Of a stretch of DNA of 64,000 nt, positions 22,660 through 33,102 are shown piece after piece. Source of the stretch: Typhlomys cinereus (lineage: Eukaryota > Chordata > Mammalia > Rodentia > Platacanthomyidae); NCBI GenBank assembly GCA_023101885.1, contig JALPQD010000088.1:4437501-4501500 (forward strand), given 5' to 3'. The number at the start of each line of letters is the position of its first letter. Position 1 is the first letter of the stretch. The notes under the pieces were generated by a model. The model made no database searches and had not been told where the DNA came from. It saw nothing but the letters and a program-made list of their open reading frames with translations. The position numbers were made by a program, and so were the translations under genes.

Positions 22660-23645
22660 GCTTGTGTGGACCATAGGTGTCCTTTTGGGTTGTCTATATT
22701 GATATGGACTCAGGTCTCAGGCAGATTAACCGGCCCTACCTTGTGTAGACCACTGATAGGGCACTCCCCTTCATCTGTTTAGTCAATAAGGTTCCACGTA
22801 CATGTAATTATTTCTCCGAATTCCTTGCTAGTCTATGAGGAATGTTAATATGTTGGTTATAGTGCAGATCAGGTAAGGATGTCTCATTGTGGTAAGTTTC
22901 TGGAAGCAGCAGCCTTATTTTTAATGGAATGATTTGGCCAATCGTGGACCTCCCCACATTTAGGCTCTTACAATCTTACTGCCTTTCTTCTGAAAGATTC
23001 CCTGAGCCTTAGGATAGGGAGAGGTTTCATTGGTCTGATTCCAACTGAGTGTTTTAGGGTCGCCAGTACCCTGCACTCCTGGGTTGGTTGTTGTTATCTA
23101 TTTTACTGCTCTTTCATTCCAATTGGCTGTGTCTTGTTTGGGTGCTGAAATCTTTTCTTTTGTTTGTGAGTGTTGTAAGAGTTTCTGATTGATTACATCA
23201 AACTGAATGTTTAATGTTAAGATCTGCTTGTAAAGAACATCACACAGTATCTGTCTTTCTGCATCTGGGATATTTTACTCGGTATGATTTTTTCCAGTTC
23301 CATCCATTTAATAGTAAATTTCTTTAGCTTATCTTTCCTGTTAGCTGAATAGTATTCTATTATATATATGTACAATATTTTCATTAACCATTTGTCAACT
23401 CTCGGACATCTAGGTTGGTTCCATTTCTTTGCAATTGTAAAGAGCTGATATGAACATGGTTGTACACGTGACTCTGTTGTAGGATGCACTATTCACTGGG
23501 AATATACCAAGAAGTGGCATAACTAGATCATATGCAATTTCAATATTTAATCTTTTTAGGAACCTCCAAAGTAATCTTCAAAGGGCTTGTATGAGTTTAC
23601 AATTCCATCAACAGTGTATGAAGGTCCCCTTCTTCCCACATTCAT
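22660..23645 (-). mobile_element. Old L1 3' UTR and ORF2 end, minus strand
   Basis: The 3' UTR landmarks at 22830-23000 match those at 720-900. From about 23240 the minus strand matches the ORF2 C terminus of the long L1 (46900-47250), with stops. It joins at about 23645 to an L1 segment in the opposite orientation. Confidence 0.75.
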
Positions 23646-24127
23646 GCCACCATAGACTTCAATGTTAGACCAGAAACTATAAACTCCTAGAAGAAAAAAT
23701 AAGAAATACTTTCAAATCGATTGGACTTGTCCAACATTTCCTCAATAGGACCCCAAAAGCACAGAGAATAAGTCTAACACTAAACAAGTGGGACTATATG
23801 AAATTAAAAAGTTTTTTTCTCAGCTTAAGAGACTGTTAACAGAGCAAAAAGGCAATCTACAGAATGGGTGAGCATCTTCACTAACCACACATCCAAAAGA
23901 GGTCTAATATCCAAAGTACATAAGGACCTCAATAAATTAAATACAAAGGAAGTTAACATCCCCATTAAAAATGGGCTGTAGAACTAAAAGAAACTTCTTG
24001 CAAAACAAGTTCAAATGTCTAATAAGCATCTTAAAAAATGTTCTATTTCTCTAATCATTGGGGAAATGTGAATTAAAACCATTCTGATACATCATCTCAC
24101 TTCAACCAGAATGACCAATATCCAAAA
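23646..24127 (+). mobile_element. L1 ORF2 segment, inverted relative to its 3' part
   Basis: The plus strand matches the ORF2 region represented on the minus strand at about 47350-47850. Together with 22660-23645 it forms a 5'-inverted L1, as at 375-2995. Confidence 0.75.
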
Positions 24128-24138
24128 CATAAAAGTAA

Positions 24139-24452
24139 TTTTTTAAGTTCTGCTTATTGATATTTTATTTTTTATTTTCTTTCTTTATTTACTTCTTACA
24201 CTCATACAAAGGTGATAAGTACCCCATTCCCCTCCCTCCCTCCACCCCTCCCTGGACCCCCTTGTTCCCTCCTCCTTTTCTCCTTCCTTTCCCCCCTCCC
24301 TCACTTTCTCCCAGTGCCTCCTCCTCCCCCATTCCTGGAGCATCCTTTAGTGTGCATGTCAAACTTCCCTCTGGGTCCTCCTCTCTGTTGAGGTGTAAGG
24401 ATTCAGTAGCATTGCCCAGAGCTCTTTTTTGTGTTCCCCTTTAGTATAGAAG
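24139..24452 (-). mobile_element. Young 5'-truncated L1 3' end with TSD
   Basis: A T-rich tail side, the 'cactcatacaaaggtgata' block and the pyrimidine tract (24222-24330) give the L1 3' end in minus orientation. An 11-bp direct repeat cataaaagtaa flanks it (24128-24138 and 24453-24463). It inserted into or beside the inverted L1 fragment ending at 24127 and is nearly identical to 12160-12516. Confidence 0.88.
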
Positions 24453-24464
24453 CATAAAAGTAAA

Positions 24465-25130
24465 TTTTTAAAGAATGTGTAATGCTGAGTCTCTGTGTAT
24501 CTGTGTAGTTTTTATAGATTTTCTTGCTATTTATTGCATATTTAATTGTACTATATTCTGACAACATACAAGAAACTATCTTGATCCCTTGGTTGTTCAC
24601 AATACTCAATTTGTTACCTAAAATTGTACTTCATTTTAGAGGATGTTGCCGAGAACATTGCATATTCTATATTCATTGGATGAAATATTCTGTATATATC
24701 CATTATGTGTATTTGATCTACAGTACATTTGAATTCTGAGGGTCTTTGTTGGTTTTTTTTTCAATTTGGATGACATTCTGCACACCTGTGTGATAAATTA
24801 ACAGCACCCATTATTTTATTCTTTAATATTTGTTTTATGAAATTGTATATCTCTATATATTTGAAATTGCTATGTCTTCTTGAAACATGGTTATTTTTAA
24901 TAGGATAATAGCCTTTATTCTTCAGACTAATTTGGATTTAAAATCTGCTTTAACAGATACTGTAATGCTAGTTTGTTTTCATGTTCCTTTCATGTCATAG
25001 TTAGCTAGCTGCACTTTGCATCTCAGTCTATAACTATATTACCACTGAGTTGTGTTTCTTGAAGAGAGTTGAATCCAACTCTTAAATCATTTAGTCTGTG
25101 TCTCTTTTTTTTAAGGCTCAATTATCTAGA
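24465..25130 (-). mobile_element. Old L1 ORF2 fragment, minus strand
   Basis: The order of T-rich blocks, especially 'ggtctttgttggttttttt' near 24740 and the region to 24890, follows the antisense of the L1 ORF2 endonuclease and linker region, with many indels. It is an ancient copy, assigned by pattern. Confidence 0.6.
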
Positions 25131-25480
25131 TTTTATTGAAAATATTGGTTTTGAAGTATTTATAAATCCAATTAGAATTGAATAGGAACTGTAATGTTGT
25201 TACATATTTATGTTTACATAAATGCTTACTAAAACCAAGTGATTAATTTTAATAACCAATTACTAATTTTCAAACATATTCAATCGTTTAGTCTAGAAAT
25301 TATATCTTGTTAACCTCCTTTTAACAGTGGTATTAGACACTGTGATATACACATTCACTAGATTTTCGCCATGGATAAAATCCACTATACCTCACAAGTC
25401 AGTCACAGACACATTGAATTTAATAGTCTGTCTCTCTTTATTGGAGAATTGGTCCTATAACAGCATCAAACCACACAAGA
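25131..25480. other. AT-rich intergenic DNA
   Basis: No exon or clear repeat recognised. Possible continuation of the old L1 at the left end. Confidence 0.4.
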
Positions 25481-27012
25481 TACAGAAAAACATTTAAATT
25501 AACTAAAGCTCACTACAACATCACCAATGACTGCAAAAGGAATGTCACATGCAAAATGAGGGTGGGAAGGGATAAAAGCATGAGATAAGCCTCCCACCCT
25601 AATGCTCAGAGAGCACCTCAGAAGACCAGAGACGGGGTGGTAAAAGTGTAAGAGCCCGATGGTAAGAAGTGGAACCACCAAATGATAGCTTCGGGACATG
25701 GCCAGCTGCTGCAAACATGAACCCACAGCAGCTGGGTCTACATCACAAGACCAAGACTTGATCTATGTACTTTACATTGTGAAAGGGGAAGAACCTCAAG
25801 GGGCACCACATCTCGCTCAGAGACTGAGAGTTAAGACTAGAAGGGAGAGAAGGGGAGCAAGTCTACCCAGGGATTCATCAACTGCTATATTGTCTTGTCC
25901 TGTAAGTACTCAGACACATGTCCTTAACAGGAACCCAGATAGGACTTAGTGATACATAAATGTACAGAAAGACATGAGAGTGGAAACTAAATACATGGAG
26001 AAGTTTTGTAGTGGCAAAGCATAGGTACTGGGATTGGGTATAAGAGTGGAAATACATGCAATACTTGAGTGTGGCCTGTTTTCTCTACTAAAGTATGATA
26101 CCCTGTCTCCTTTATTTTGAGGCATTGCATGTAAGTAGTGAGACATCTGGTACAACTCACTCTCACTTTTCTTCCTGGTCACTTGTGACTGAACAGGTTT
26201 GATCTCACTAATCAGTGAGTGTATGAGGACTGGCAGATAGACATAACCATCCCACAAACGGGACACTGACCCCCCACCCACTGCTATGTTCTACTCTTAT
26301 TCTTCCATCTAGCTTTGAGTCTCCTCTTATAGTAAGATCTTCATTTAAACAATGTTTTATCTGTGGTTAGGAGGTGACTTTCAATGCCAATCAAGATGCA
26401 CCCAAAGGCAGTTCAGGAAAAGCAAACTGAAAACACAATAAACCATAATTCAGAACACCAAAGACCTACATTATTCACCTGAAACCAGATCAGTCAAATC
26501 TTTCCCCATCCTAAAGTTCAGGGAACCTTGCAAAGAGGAGGCAGCAAGATTGTAAGAGGCTAAAGATGGGGAGGACCAATGATATGCAATGTGCTCCACA
26601 CAAGTTAGGACTCCAGTAGCCATAATTGGACTTTGCTTGACTTGCACAATGGCCAACATGTCAATGACCTCCTAAAGTCTAGCATGGATCACAGGCATTA
26701 GGATCTTCAGAGGCAAGGGATAACAATCATAATACTGTTCCATACTAACGGGGAGTCCAAGAAAGGGCTCTGGACTATATCACTAAGTCCCTACACCTCA
26801 CTAGGGTGGAGGACTCAGAGGTTTGGCATTCACACAGAAGAATGCTCCATGGGATGAGATAGGAAGGCAGAAGAGGGAGGAACTGGGAGAAAAGGAGGGA
26901 GAAGTGTGAAAGGAAGGGAAAAAGGGGGGCAGAGGGCAAGGGGGGAGTGGGGTGGAGTGGAGGGAAGGAGAGGATCGGGGTACTATTGAGCTTGTATGAT
27001 TGGGGAAAAAAA
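25481..27012 (+). mobile_element. Old L1 3' UTR, plus strand
   Basis: The plus strand carries L1 3' UTR landmarks in forward order. 'gaacccacagcagctg' near 25727 is a hallmark of rodent L1 3' UTRs. A segment at 26130-26170 complements 46680-46700, and 26690-26820 complements the 'aagcataggaacact' side of other copies. A purine-rich tract lies at 26830-26985. It ends in 'attgagcttgtatgattggg' and an A run at 27003-27012. It may combine two overlapping insertions. Confidence 0.7.
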
Positions 27013-27480
27013 AGAATCTCCAAAAATGAAAAAGTTCAAAAAATTTTAAATAAATATAAGAATTTAATAAAAATAGAAACATAAAGAATAACTCTTAAAA
27101 TAAATAAAGTAAAAATGCTTTTAAATGTGTATAAGGAAGAAATAAATAAATACAAAGCCAAAACATAAAAAACACTAGTAAGAGGAAAAATATTTAACAG
27201 TGGAAAAATGTGTAACAAAATTAGGGAAATGCATTAAGAAAGATCAATTAACAAAAACTTTAAAAATATTTTACAAATATAAAATATAAATTTTATAAAT
27301 ATAAAATTAAATAAATAATTTTAACATTCTGCACAAAGTGTAGCTAAATGGAAGAAACAGGAATTATGAGAGCAAAAAGAGTAACAAATGTATATACTTG
27401 AAGCAGCTTTTTCCCTGAATTCTGAAATATTGGGGATTACTAAGTAATACACATGGAGAGGAAAGTGAGCTGAATTTATA
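27013..27480. other. A-rich intergenic DNA
   Basis: No gene or clear repeat. Dense A/T-rich sequence, probably partly the decayed L1 tail. Confidence 0.4.
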
Positions 27481-27715
27481 GATTGTCTTCCTTATGGTTT
27501 TTGCCACTCTGAGTCTGTGGCAAGGGGCCAGTAGCCACCACTACTGTCATTGTTATCATTCCTTTTTTTTTTTTTTTTTTTTTGCACCCGGACCCTCTGC
27601 TGTATGCACTCAGCTTTGCAGTCTGGGAGCTGCTCAGACACTGTAGATTTCCCAGATCTTACTTCTGTGGCTGACTGGTATTTTATTTGGGGGTTTCTCC
27701 CAAGGGTTTGGAAGC

Positions 27716-27952
27716 ATGGGAAACAAACACAGCACTGCTAATGTGCTGCGTCCTTATCGGACCAATCTGGTAGAATATGTTTCAGTTTGGAAAAGATGGA
27801 TTCAAAGAAACATCTTTTGGGATAAGGACATGGCTTTCTTTAAGAGAAATAAGGAAAAATATGGGAATTGTCAGGCCTTGGTGTTTCTTCCCAGCTCAGG
27901 CCTGAGGAAGGTCACAGTAATGCCCATGAACTCAGGCTGGACACTCTCCTAG
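27716..27952 (+). pseudogene. Possible gag-like N-terminal fragment (78 aa)
   Basis: The open frame begins Met-Gly-Asn, a context that permits N-myristoylation as in retroviral matrix proteins, and lies at the expected place 5' of the pol trace. It has no stop for 78 codons and then ends. No Gag domain can be confirmed by eye. It could be chance. The call rests on position and the Met-Gly start. Confidence 0.3.
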
Positions 27953-27962
27953 ATAATTTTGC

Positions 27963-28115
27963 CTCAGGCAGGAAGAATTCTGGGAATTAGGAGTGCCCTT
28001 TAACCTAGGTTTTGTTTTTTGAGGGGAATAGAGATAATTCAAGTTTTTCTCTGGCAGGAAGAATTCTTCTGGGAATTAGGAGTGCCCTTTACCTGCTCTT
28101 AGGTTTTTTTTTTTT
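27963..28115 (+). repeat. Tandem duplication of about 87 bp in the ERV-like block
   Basis: The string 'ggcaggaagaattct' plus 'gggaattaggagtgcccttt' occurs at about 27967-28003 and again at about 28053-28091. Each copy is followed by 'aggtttt' and a T run. The second copy carries a small extra 'ttct'. Confidence 0.8.
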
Positions 28116-28439
28116 TTTTTGGAACTAGCTTCCTGCTCTCTGATCTAGAGAAAAAGCCTGCTTTTTAACTTTTAGTCAAATTCTAAATAGAGATTTCATG
28201 TCTAGTCACTTACAATAAGTAGACTTGTTAGCCAGAATGTGTGCACTGATTTTAAGGAAATTAGAGAATAACTTCTAGAGTCTTAAAACATAGGTGGGTA
28301 AAATTCCCACCTACGTACTAACTCAGAAATTCCAGAAGCATAAGACTATGCTATCAGTCGACTAGAATCTTAAAAGAAACTGTGATACCCTCTTATCCTG
28401 GCTGAAGGCCAAGGAAAAGACCATCATGCCAGAAAGTCT

Positions 28440-28726
28440 AGATGCCAAGACTGCCTCTGGAGATGGTATTTGCAATCCAAAGTGAGAAAATCCATGTCAG
28501 AAGCAAAGGGGGCCGTGTCTTTCCTATCCCAAACAGCACTCTTATGAGAAATCACAGAGATGGACCATTAGAGTGCATGCCCACCAATGATCGCCTCTGC
28601 CCCAAAAGAGACACCCTTGGCATACGGGGCCTGACTGGACCCCAGATTTGGAGTATGCATGGTTCACAGATGGTTAATCTAACTGATGGCAATATACTTC
28701 TGGAATTCCTCAAAGGAAGACAATAG
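28440..28726 (+). pseudogene. Retroviral pol remnant with RNase H-like motif
   Basis: In one frame, 28633-28677 encodes residues ending WFTDG, the start of the retroviral RNase H domain that carries the first catalytic aspartate, and then meets a stop codon. Flanking sequence is open in a different frame. It is a relic and cannot make an active enzyme. Motif wording fits gammaretrovirus-like (class I) pol, but the region is too short to classify firmly. Confidence 0.45.
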
Positions 28727-28984
28727 CAATCTTACTATTAAAGGAATAAAAGGATGCTATTATAAGAGAAGTTATTGTTTTAATAATTATATTGCTTAAG
28801 TGTTTTCTTCAGTGCATACCTCAGTAGTGCTCCATCGACAAAACCAGCTATAGCTTATGGGCCTTGAGTATCCAAGTCAAGGCCCCCTTAGAGATGTGGT
28901 TCAAGCTTGGATAGTAGAGACTACATGAGCCGCATGCATCTTCCCAAGTTAGAACCTGCTGCCATGCCTGGTGCCCATGTGGAC

Positions 28985-29032
28985 CTGCCTGACTGAGAGG
29001 ATCAACCTGGAGAGGATCAACCTGGAGAGGAC
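28985..29032 (+). repeat. Short tandem repeat, 16-bp unit
   Basis: 'gagaggatcaacctg' occurs twice in tandem, followed by a third partial 'gagaggacaac'. Confidence 0.85.
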
Positions 29033-29064
29033 AACAGCAAAAGCTCACGTTGGGACTTATGGGG

Positions 29065-29469
29065 TGTTGGGGACTCCTATAGTTAATTGTAAAATATGCT
29101 CCTTGCTGAAATCAAAACGAGATCATTCTGCCTGTGTATTTTAAAAAAGCAGTCTCTGTTAAAATGTGGGCTCAGCCCCATGGCTATCCAGTGAAGCATT
29201 ATAGATTAGATAAGAGAATGATTCCCTTAAGTGCCATTACCCTTAGGCAATGGGTTAGGTTCTTGAAAAAAATGTCCACCCTGAAGGTGATTTTGCTGAT
29301 TAGAAAATTATATATCTATTTATCCCAAATTTTTCTGTATAAAAGCTGTCACAAAAGTTTCAATAAAGGGGTTCAGAATTTACTCGGCCAAAAGAGAGTT
29401 GTGTGTGTTCTGTTCTCCACCTGGTCCTGGGAAGTCCTGGTGTCGAGGCTGCAACTCTGGTCTGCGGCA
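29065..29469 (+). mobile_element. LTR-like end of the ERV-like block
   Basis: It begins TGTTGG near 29065 (an alternative TG start is at 29157) and ends CA at 29469. A TATA box (tataaaa) at 29338-29344 is followed by AATAAA at 29362-29367. This is the promoter and polyadenylation order of a retroviral LTR. The start is uncertain and no TSD could be matched. Confidence 0.45.
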
Positions 29470-30282
29470 CTAATGATTAAAGATACAAGATTTGTCTTTG
29501 TACAGTCTAGACCTCCTAAATATGGAGGACCTCACTACTGAACTGGTGGCCCCGTGGGCATCAAATACCACCCTCTGCAGAGTCACAGTTTCCACCATAG
29601 TAAGAATCAACTAGGTGACTCCAGAACTTCATCCACTTGCTGGTCTCACCACCAGCAACTCACCGTGTTTGAAGCTCACAATGCTCATATATGGCACGTG
29701 GGACTGTCTACAAAAGTTTATTTGTATTAAAGTTTCTTGTTTAGATCTTTCTTCACATGGACGCCATTTCACCCAAATGTCCTCTATACCTTTCCCTTCA
29801 TTGGTGGGTTAAAACTACAGAATCCAAGATGGTTTTTTTTTTTTTCATGTTATATAAAAGTCCTAGAAGGAAAGCTCTTGGTGTGATGTATCCTGATTTT
29901 AATGACAGAACTGGTAGAGTTGTATGTCGATGTGTGACTAGTGTAAGTCTTGGAAGCTGAAGATCATAGGTGGAGTACCTCTGATGTTCAGAAGTGAGAG
30001 AAAATGTCTGCTTTTCTTAAGTAGATTTTGCCTTTTCCAGAATCTTTTGCTCTACTTCTGAAAACCACAGTGGGTTAGATGGTGTCCATCTCAAGGATGA
30101 GAATATCTTACATTGTAAATCTACTGAATCAGAAAGTCATCCAAACTCAGATGCACCTTAACAGCCATAATACAGAAAATATGCTTTGCCAATTATCTGG
30201 GGACCTCCCATTGTTCATTTTTTAATTAACTCATCAAGGCAACCACAACAATATCTAAATAACATTGAAGCATGGGAAATTT
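29470..30282. other. Intergenic DNA, no gene recognised
   Basis: Open frames at 29615-29812 and 29757-29960 lack recognisable domains. A T run lies at 29832-29845. Confidence 0.35.
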
Positions 30283-30283
30283 G

Positions 30284-30348
30284 CTACATTCATTTACATT
30301 TACATTTATCCTCATTTACATTTACCCATTTACATTTATCCTCATTTA
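30284..30348 (+). repeat. Minisatellite of 'catttacatttatcct' units
   Basis: About five imperfect units built from 'catttacattta' with 'tcct' or 'ccc' joints lie in tandem. Confidence 0.85.
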
Positions 30349-30399
30349 GCATCTGCATGCACTTCTGTCACTCATGACTTCTTGTGTAAGGGACATGGT

Positions 30400-30560
30400 A
30401 AAAAGAGGATTTGCTTGCTTTAGAGTTCCAGAGAGGAATATAGTCCCTTATGGCAGAAATCACATAGCACAAGGCATGCTGATGGCAGAAACAGGAGGCT
30501 GGTTCAGGTCACTCTGACCATCAGGAAAGCAGAGAGAGCAAAAGCTTATTCATGACCTCA
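30400..30560. repeat. Possible old dispersed repeat
   Basis: The segment 'gagttccagagaggaata' to 'ggaaagcagagagagc' has the look of a rodent LTR-type or other dispersed repeat. I cannot name the family. Confidence 0.3.
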
Positions 30561-30870
30561 TATGCACTGATTTTATATGTTTGCTTTGACACATTATAGA
30601 AAAAAAAGTATAGAAAATGAATGATTATAGCAATATTGCCAATAAGTTCTCAGAAAACAGATTCAAAGAAATCAGAAACATTTTTAATTGTGCATTTTTG
30701 TTTTGAAGTACAACATTCTTCATTTTCCCAGATAACAGACTGTTGTAGAGGTAATAGTACCAAATCAGGAACTTGAACTACTAAGTTGTGATTTATTGCA
30801 TTACAAAGATCGGATAGATGTGAATCTAGATATTTTACATTCTAAAAACTTAAGGCTGTAGTCCCAATGA

Positions 30871-31790
30871 TTACTTTGTCTTCTGAACAATCTTTGTGAA
30901 TGCATTCTTGACATCCTTGTTTCTCAGGCTGTAGACCAAAGGATTTAACATGGGAATGACCATGGTATATAGAACACAGATATAAATTTATCTATGTCCA
31001 TGGAGTACTGGGCTGGGCTGCAAGTGCATGAAGATGACTGTTGCATAGAGAATGGACACTGTAGTGAAGTGGGAGGCACAGATGGAAATGGCCTTGTGAT
31101 GTCCTGTAGCTGAGTGTATCCTTAGGATGGTGGCAAAAATGAACATTTAGGATATGAACATTACTGTGATACCAAAAAAGATATTGAAACTGGCTACATG
31201 AATAAGAATGAGTTCATTCATATGCCTGCCAGTGCAGGAGAGAATCATTACTGCTGGAATATCACAGGAAAAATGATGGACCACATTGGACTTACAGGAG
31301 AGGCTGAATGTGTCCACAGTGTAGATAGAAGCATTTAAGAAACCACAGATATAGGAGCCTATGATCAGCCATGCATACACACTTGTGGTCATAGTGGTGG
31401 TGTAGTGCAGGAGCTTACACACAGCTACATACCAGTCATAAGCCATTGAGGCCAACAGGTAACTCTCCACATTGGCAAAAGCTCCAAAAAAGAACATCTG
31501 AGCAGCACAGTCATTGTAGAACATGATTTTGTCTTCCATTAGGAGCCCAGCCATGACTTTTGAAGTGATAGATATACAGTAACAAAAATCTACAAGAGAC
31601 AGGCTACCCAGGAAATGTACATGGGAGTGTGGAGCTGAAAGTCCAGGAGAATCAGCAGCACCATCCCCAGGTTCCCCACCAGGGTGATGATGTAGATAAG
31701 GAGGAAGGTGATGAAGAGGGGAACCTGCAGATTTGGGTCATCAATGAGTCCCAGCAGGATGAACTGTGTCACTTCTGTCCTGTTCTCTAT
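30871..31790 (-). pseudogene. Olfactory receptor pseudogene OR-C (OR5B-like)
   Basis: The exon reads from 31790 to a TAA at 30871-30873. As in OR-B, the start position is ATA, not ATG (31788-31790). A 1-nt deletion near 31612 disrupts the PMYFFLG motif. The frame from 31554 then covers TM2 to TM5: the DRY motif reads Asp-Trp-Tyr, a codon is missing near the first loop-2 cysteine, and an in-frame TAA at 31147-31149 replaces the tyrosine of TM5. Further frameshifts lie at about 30960-31010, before TM7. The C-terminal [11 protein letters not shown] motif is still readable near 30910-30950. It cannot encode a receptor. Paralogy with OR-D extends several kilobases upstream. Confidence 0.95.
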
Positions 31791-31818
31791 TGGTGTTATT
31801 TGATGATCACTAAATGCT

Positions 31819-31840
31819 CTGAGGCATCTAGTTTAAAAAA
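31819..31840 (-). promoter_or_regulatory. Predicted splice acceptor of OR-C coding exon
   Basis: On the minus strand the sequence ends 'gatgcctcag' with the AG at 31820-31819. The exon would begin 28 nt before the start position, as in OR-A and OR-B. Confidence 0.55.
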
Positions 31841-32564
31841 GAGAAACATAATGATGAACTTGAAATTGAAAACATAAATATGATATATATTCACTTATTT
31901 CAAATTTCTCTGAGAAGCCATGCATTGAAAAACCCAATTTGGTGAATTTCTTATGCATATGGTAACACATTATTGAATATGAAGATTAAAAAAGGATAAT
32001 CTATGCAAGTTAAAATTTTTATTCATGTGTTAACTTATACATAAACCAAAGCAATGACAAAAACAACTTATTTAAATAAATCTACCTGTTAATTCTCTTC
32101 TCCTGAACCCAGTGAAGCCTGACATTTCCATGCTGCTCGCCTGCCAAGAACAGCTAGAGATTACATCCAGCATCTCCTCTCATTATTATGTTTACAGAAA
32201 AAGATAAAATACAATCCAGGTTTTTTATTCATTTAGGACACTTTTGTATTTAAAGAATAATCATTCTATTCTAAGATTTTATACGCTCACTTTTGTCACT
32301 TTAAAATTGATTAATAATCTTTAGTATATCATTCACCTTCTTTTTATTCAAAGTTTCGCAAATTTTTGCAAACAGTCAAATTTCTGCATAAGAGTCACTA
32401 AGTTAGCTATAGTACAAACTTTGACATTTATTCCATAGAATTATCTCAAACTTTTCTAAATTATTGAAAACACCTCTTTCAATTTTCAAATAACCTATAG
32501 TAAGTATGTCTGCACATATTTTTATAAATTATTCTTCTCACAAAAACTGTATATGGAAGCTTAC
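31841..32564 (-). other. Putative intron of OR-C
   Basis: About 746 bp lie between a predicted donor (gtaag at 32564) and the acceptor. The region is AT-rich without recognisable repeats. Confidence 0.45.
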
Positions 32565-32630
32565 CAATTTGTCTCTCCAGAATGATCTGAAAACATAAAA
32601 TCACCCATGAATTGCTGAAGAAATACGATG
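32565..32630 (-). other. Putative 5' noncoding exon of OR-C
   Basis: Positions 32581-32620 align with 43229-43269 and 21131-21171. On the minus strand a consensus donor, g|gtaag, follows at 32565/32564. A (CT)n microsatellite at 32633-32668 lies just upstream. The 5' end is not defined. Confidence 0.5.
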
Positions 32631-32632
32631 AA

Positions 32633-32668
32633 TCTCTCTCTCTCTCCCTCTCTCTGTTTCTCTCTCAT
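32633..32668 (+). repeat. (TC)n microsatellite
   Basis: Nearly pure TC dinucleotides with a few interruptions. A similar TC/TTCT-rich run lies at the equivalent place upstream of OR-D (43280-43352). Confidence 0.9.
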
Positions 32669-32766
32669 TCAAATTTATCACATTTTCTATGCAGAAACAA
32701 GTATTGCAAAAGAAACATTAGCATAGATCTGTTTCCAGAAGGACCATACATTCTTTTTTTTTTTTG

Positions 32767-32890
32767 AAACTTGTGCAATAGGATATCTCTATAATCATAA
32801 TGATTTGGAAGCTGAGTCAAAACAACACAAGTTTGAGTCAGGCTGGGAATATTGAGAGACACTAACTCTATATCTGTACTCCAAAAAAAG
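32767..32890 (+). mobile_element. Degraded B1/7SL-type SINE
   Basis: 'ataatcataatgatttggaagctgag' (split by mutations) followed by 'agtttgagtcaggctggg' and 'attgagagacac' keeps the order of a B1/Alu-type monomer (pol III B box region), ending in an A run. It is strongly diverged, hence old. Confidence 0.6.
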
Positions 32891-33100
32891 TCTGAAACAT
32901 TAATATATATACATCAAAGAAAAGCACAGGAAACCAGTCTGACTCACTAGGAATAAAAATGAAAATTAAAAGAGATACAATAACATATATGAAAAGATTG
33001 TGGCTTATTTATGCAAATATTAATTATGCATATCATTATTATAATACATTATTTGATATTTCATAGTTAACTATATGTCTGTAACTAAATATTTTTGCTT
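32891..33100. other. AT-rich DNA, no gene recognised
   Basis: Part of the OR-C upstream duplicated block. No repeat was recognised. Confidence 0.35.
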
Positions 33101-33102
33101 TT

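Larger units (their letters stand above)
27481..29469 (+). mobile_element. Decayed ERV-like element with pol trace and LTR
   Basis: This is a GC-richer block containing, in order, a 5' untranslated-like region with a T run at 27562-27582, a short open frame at 27716-27952, a retroviral RNase H trace at about 28633-28677, and an LTR-like end at about 29065-29469. Most of gag, protease, reverse transcriptase and env is missing or unrecognisable. The block could be a rearranged class I ERV. The left boundary is not defined and no TSD was found. Confidence 0.5.

Noticed and set aside
29615..29960. Possible protein-coding exon
   Set aside because: Two overlapping short frames without recognisable domain, homologous partner or splice context.
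30284..30348. CRISPR-like array
   Set aside because: Units are directly tandem without spacers, and the genome is mammalian. It is a minisatellite.
31629..31877. 82-codon plus-strand frame over OR-C
   Set aside because: Antisense of the conserved OR N-terminal and TM1 coding sequence; the same antisense frame appears in OR-A at 6995-7273.
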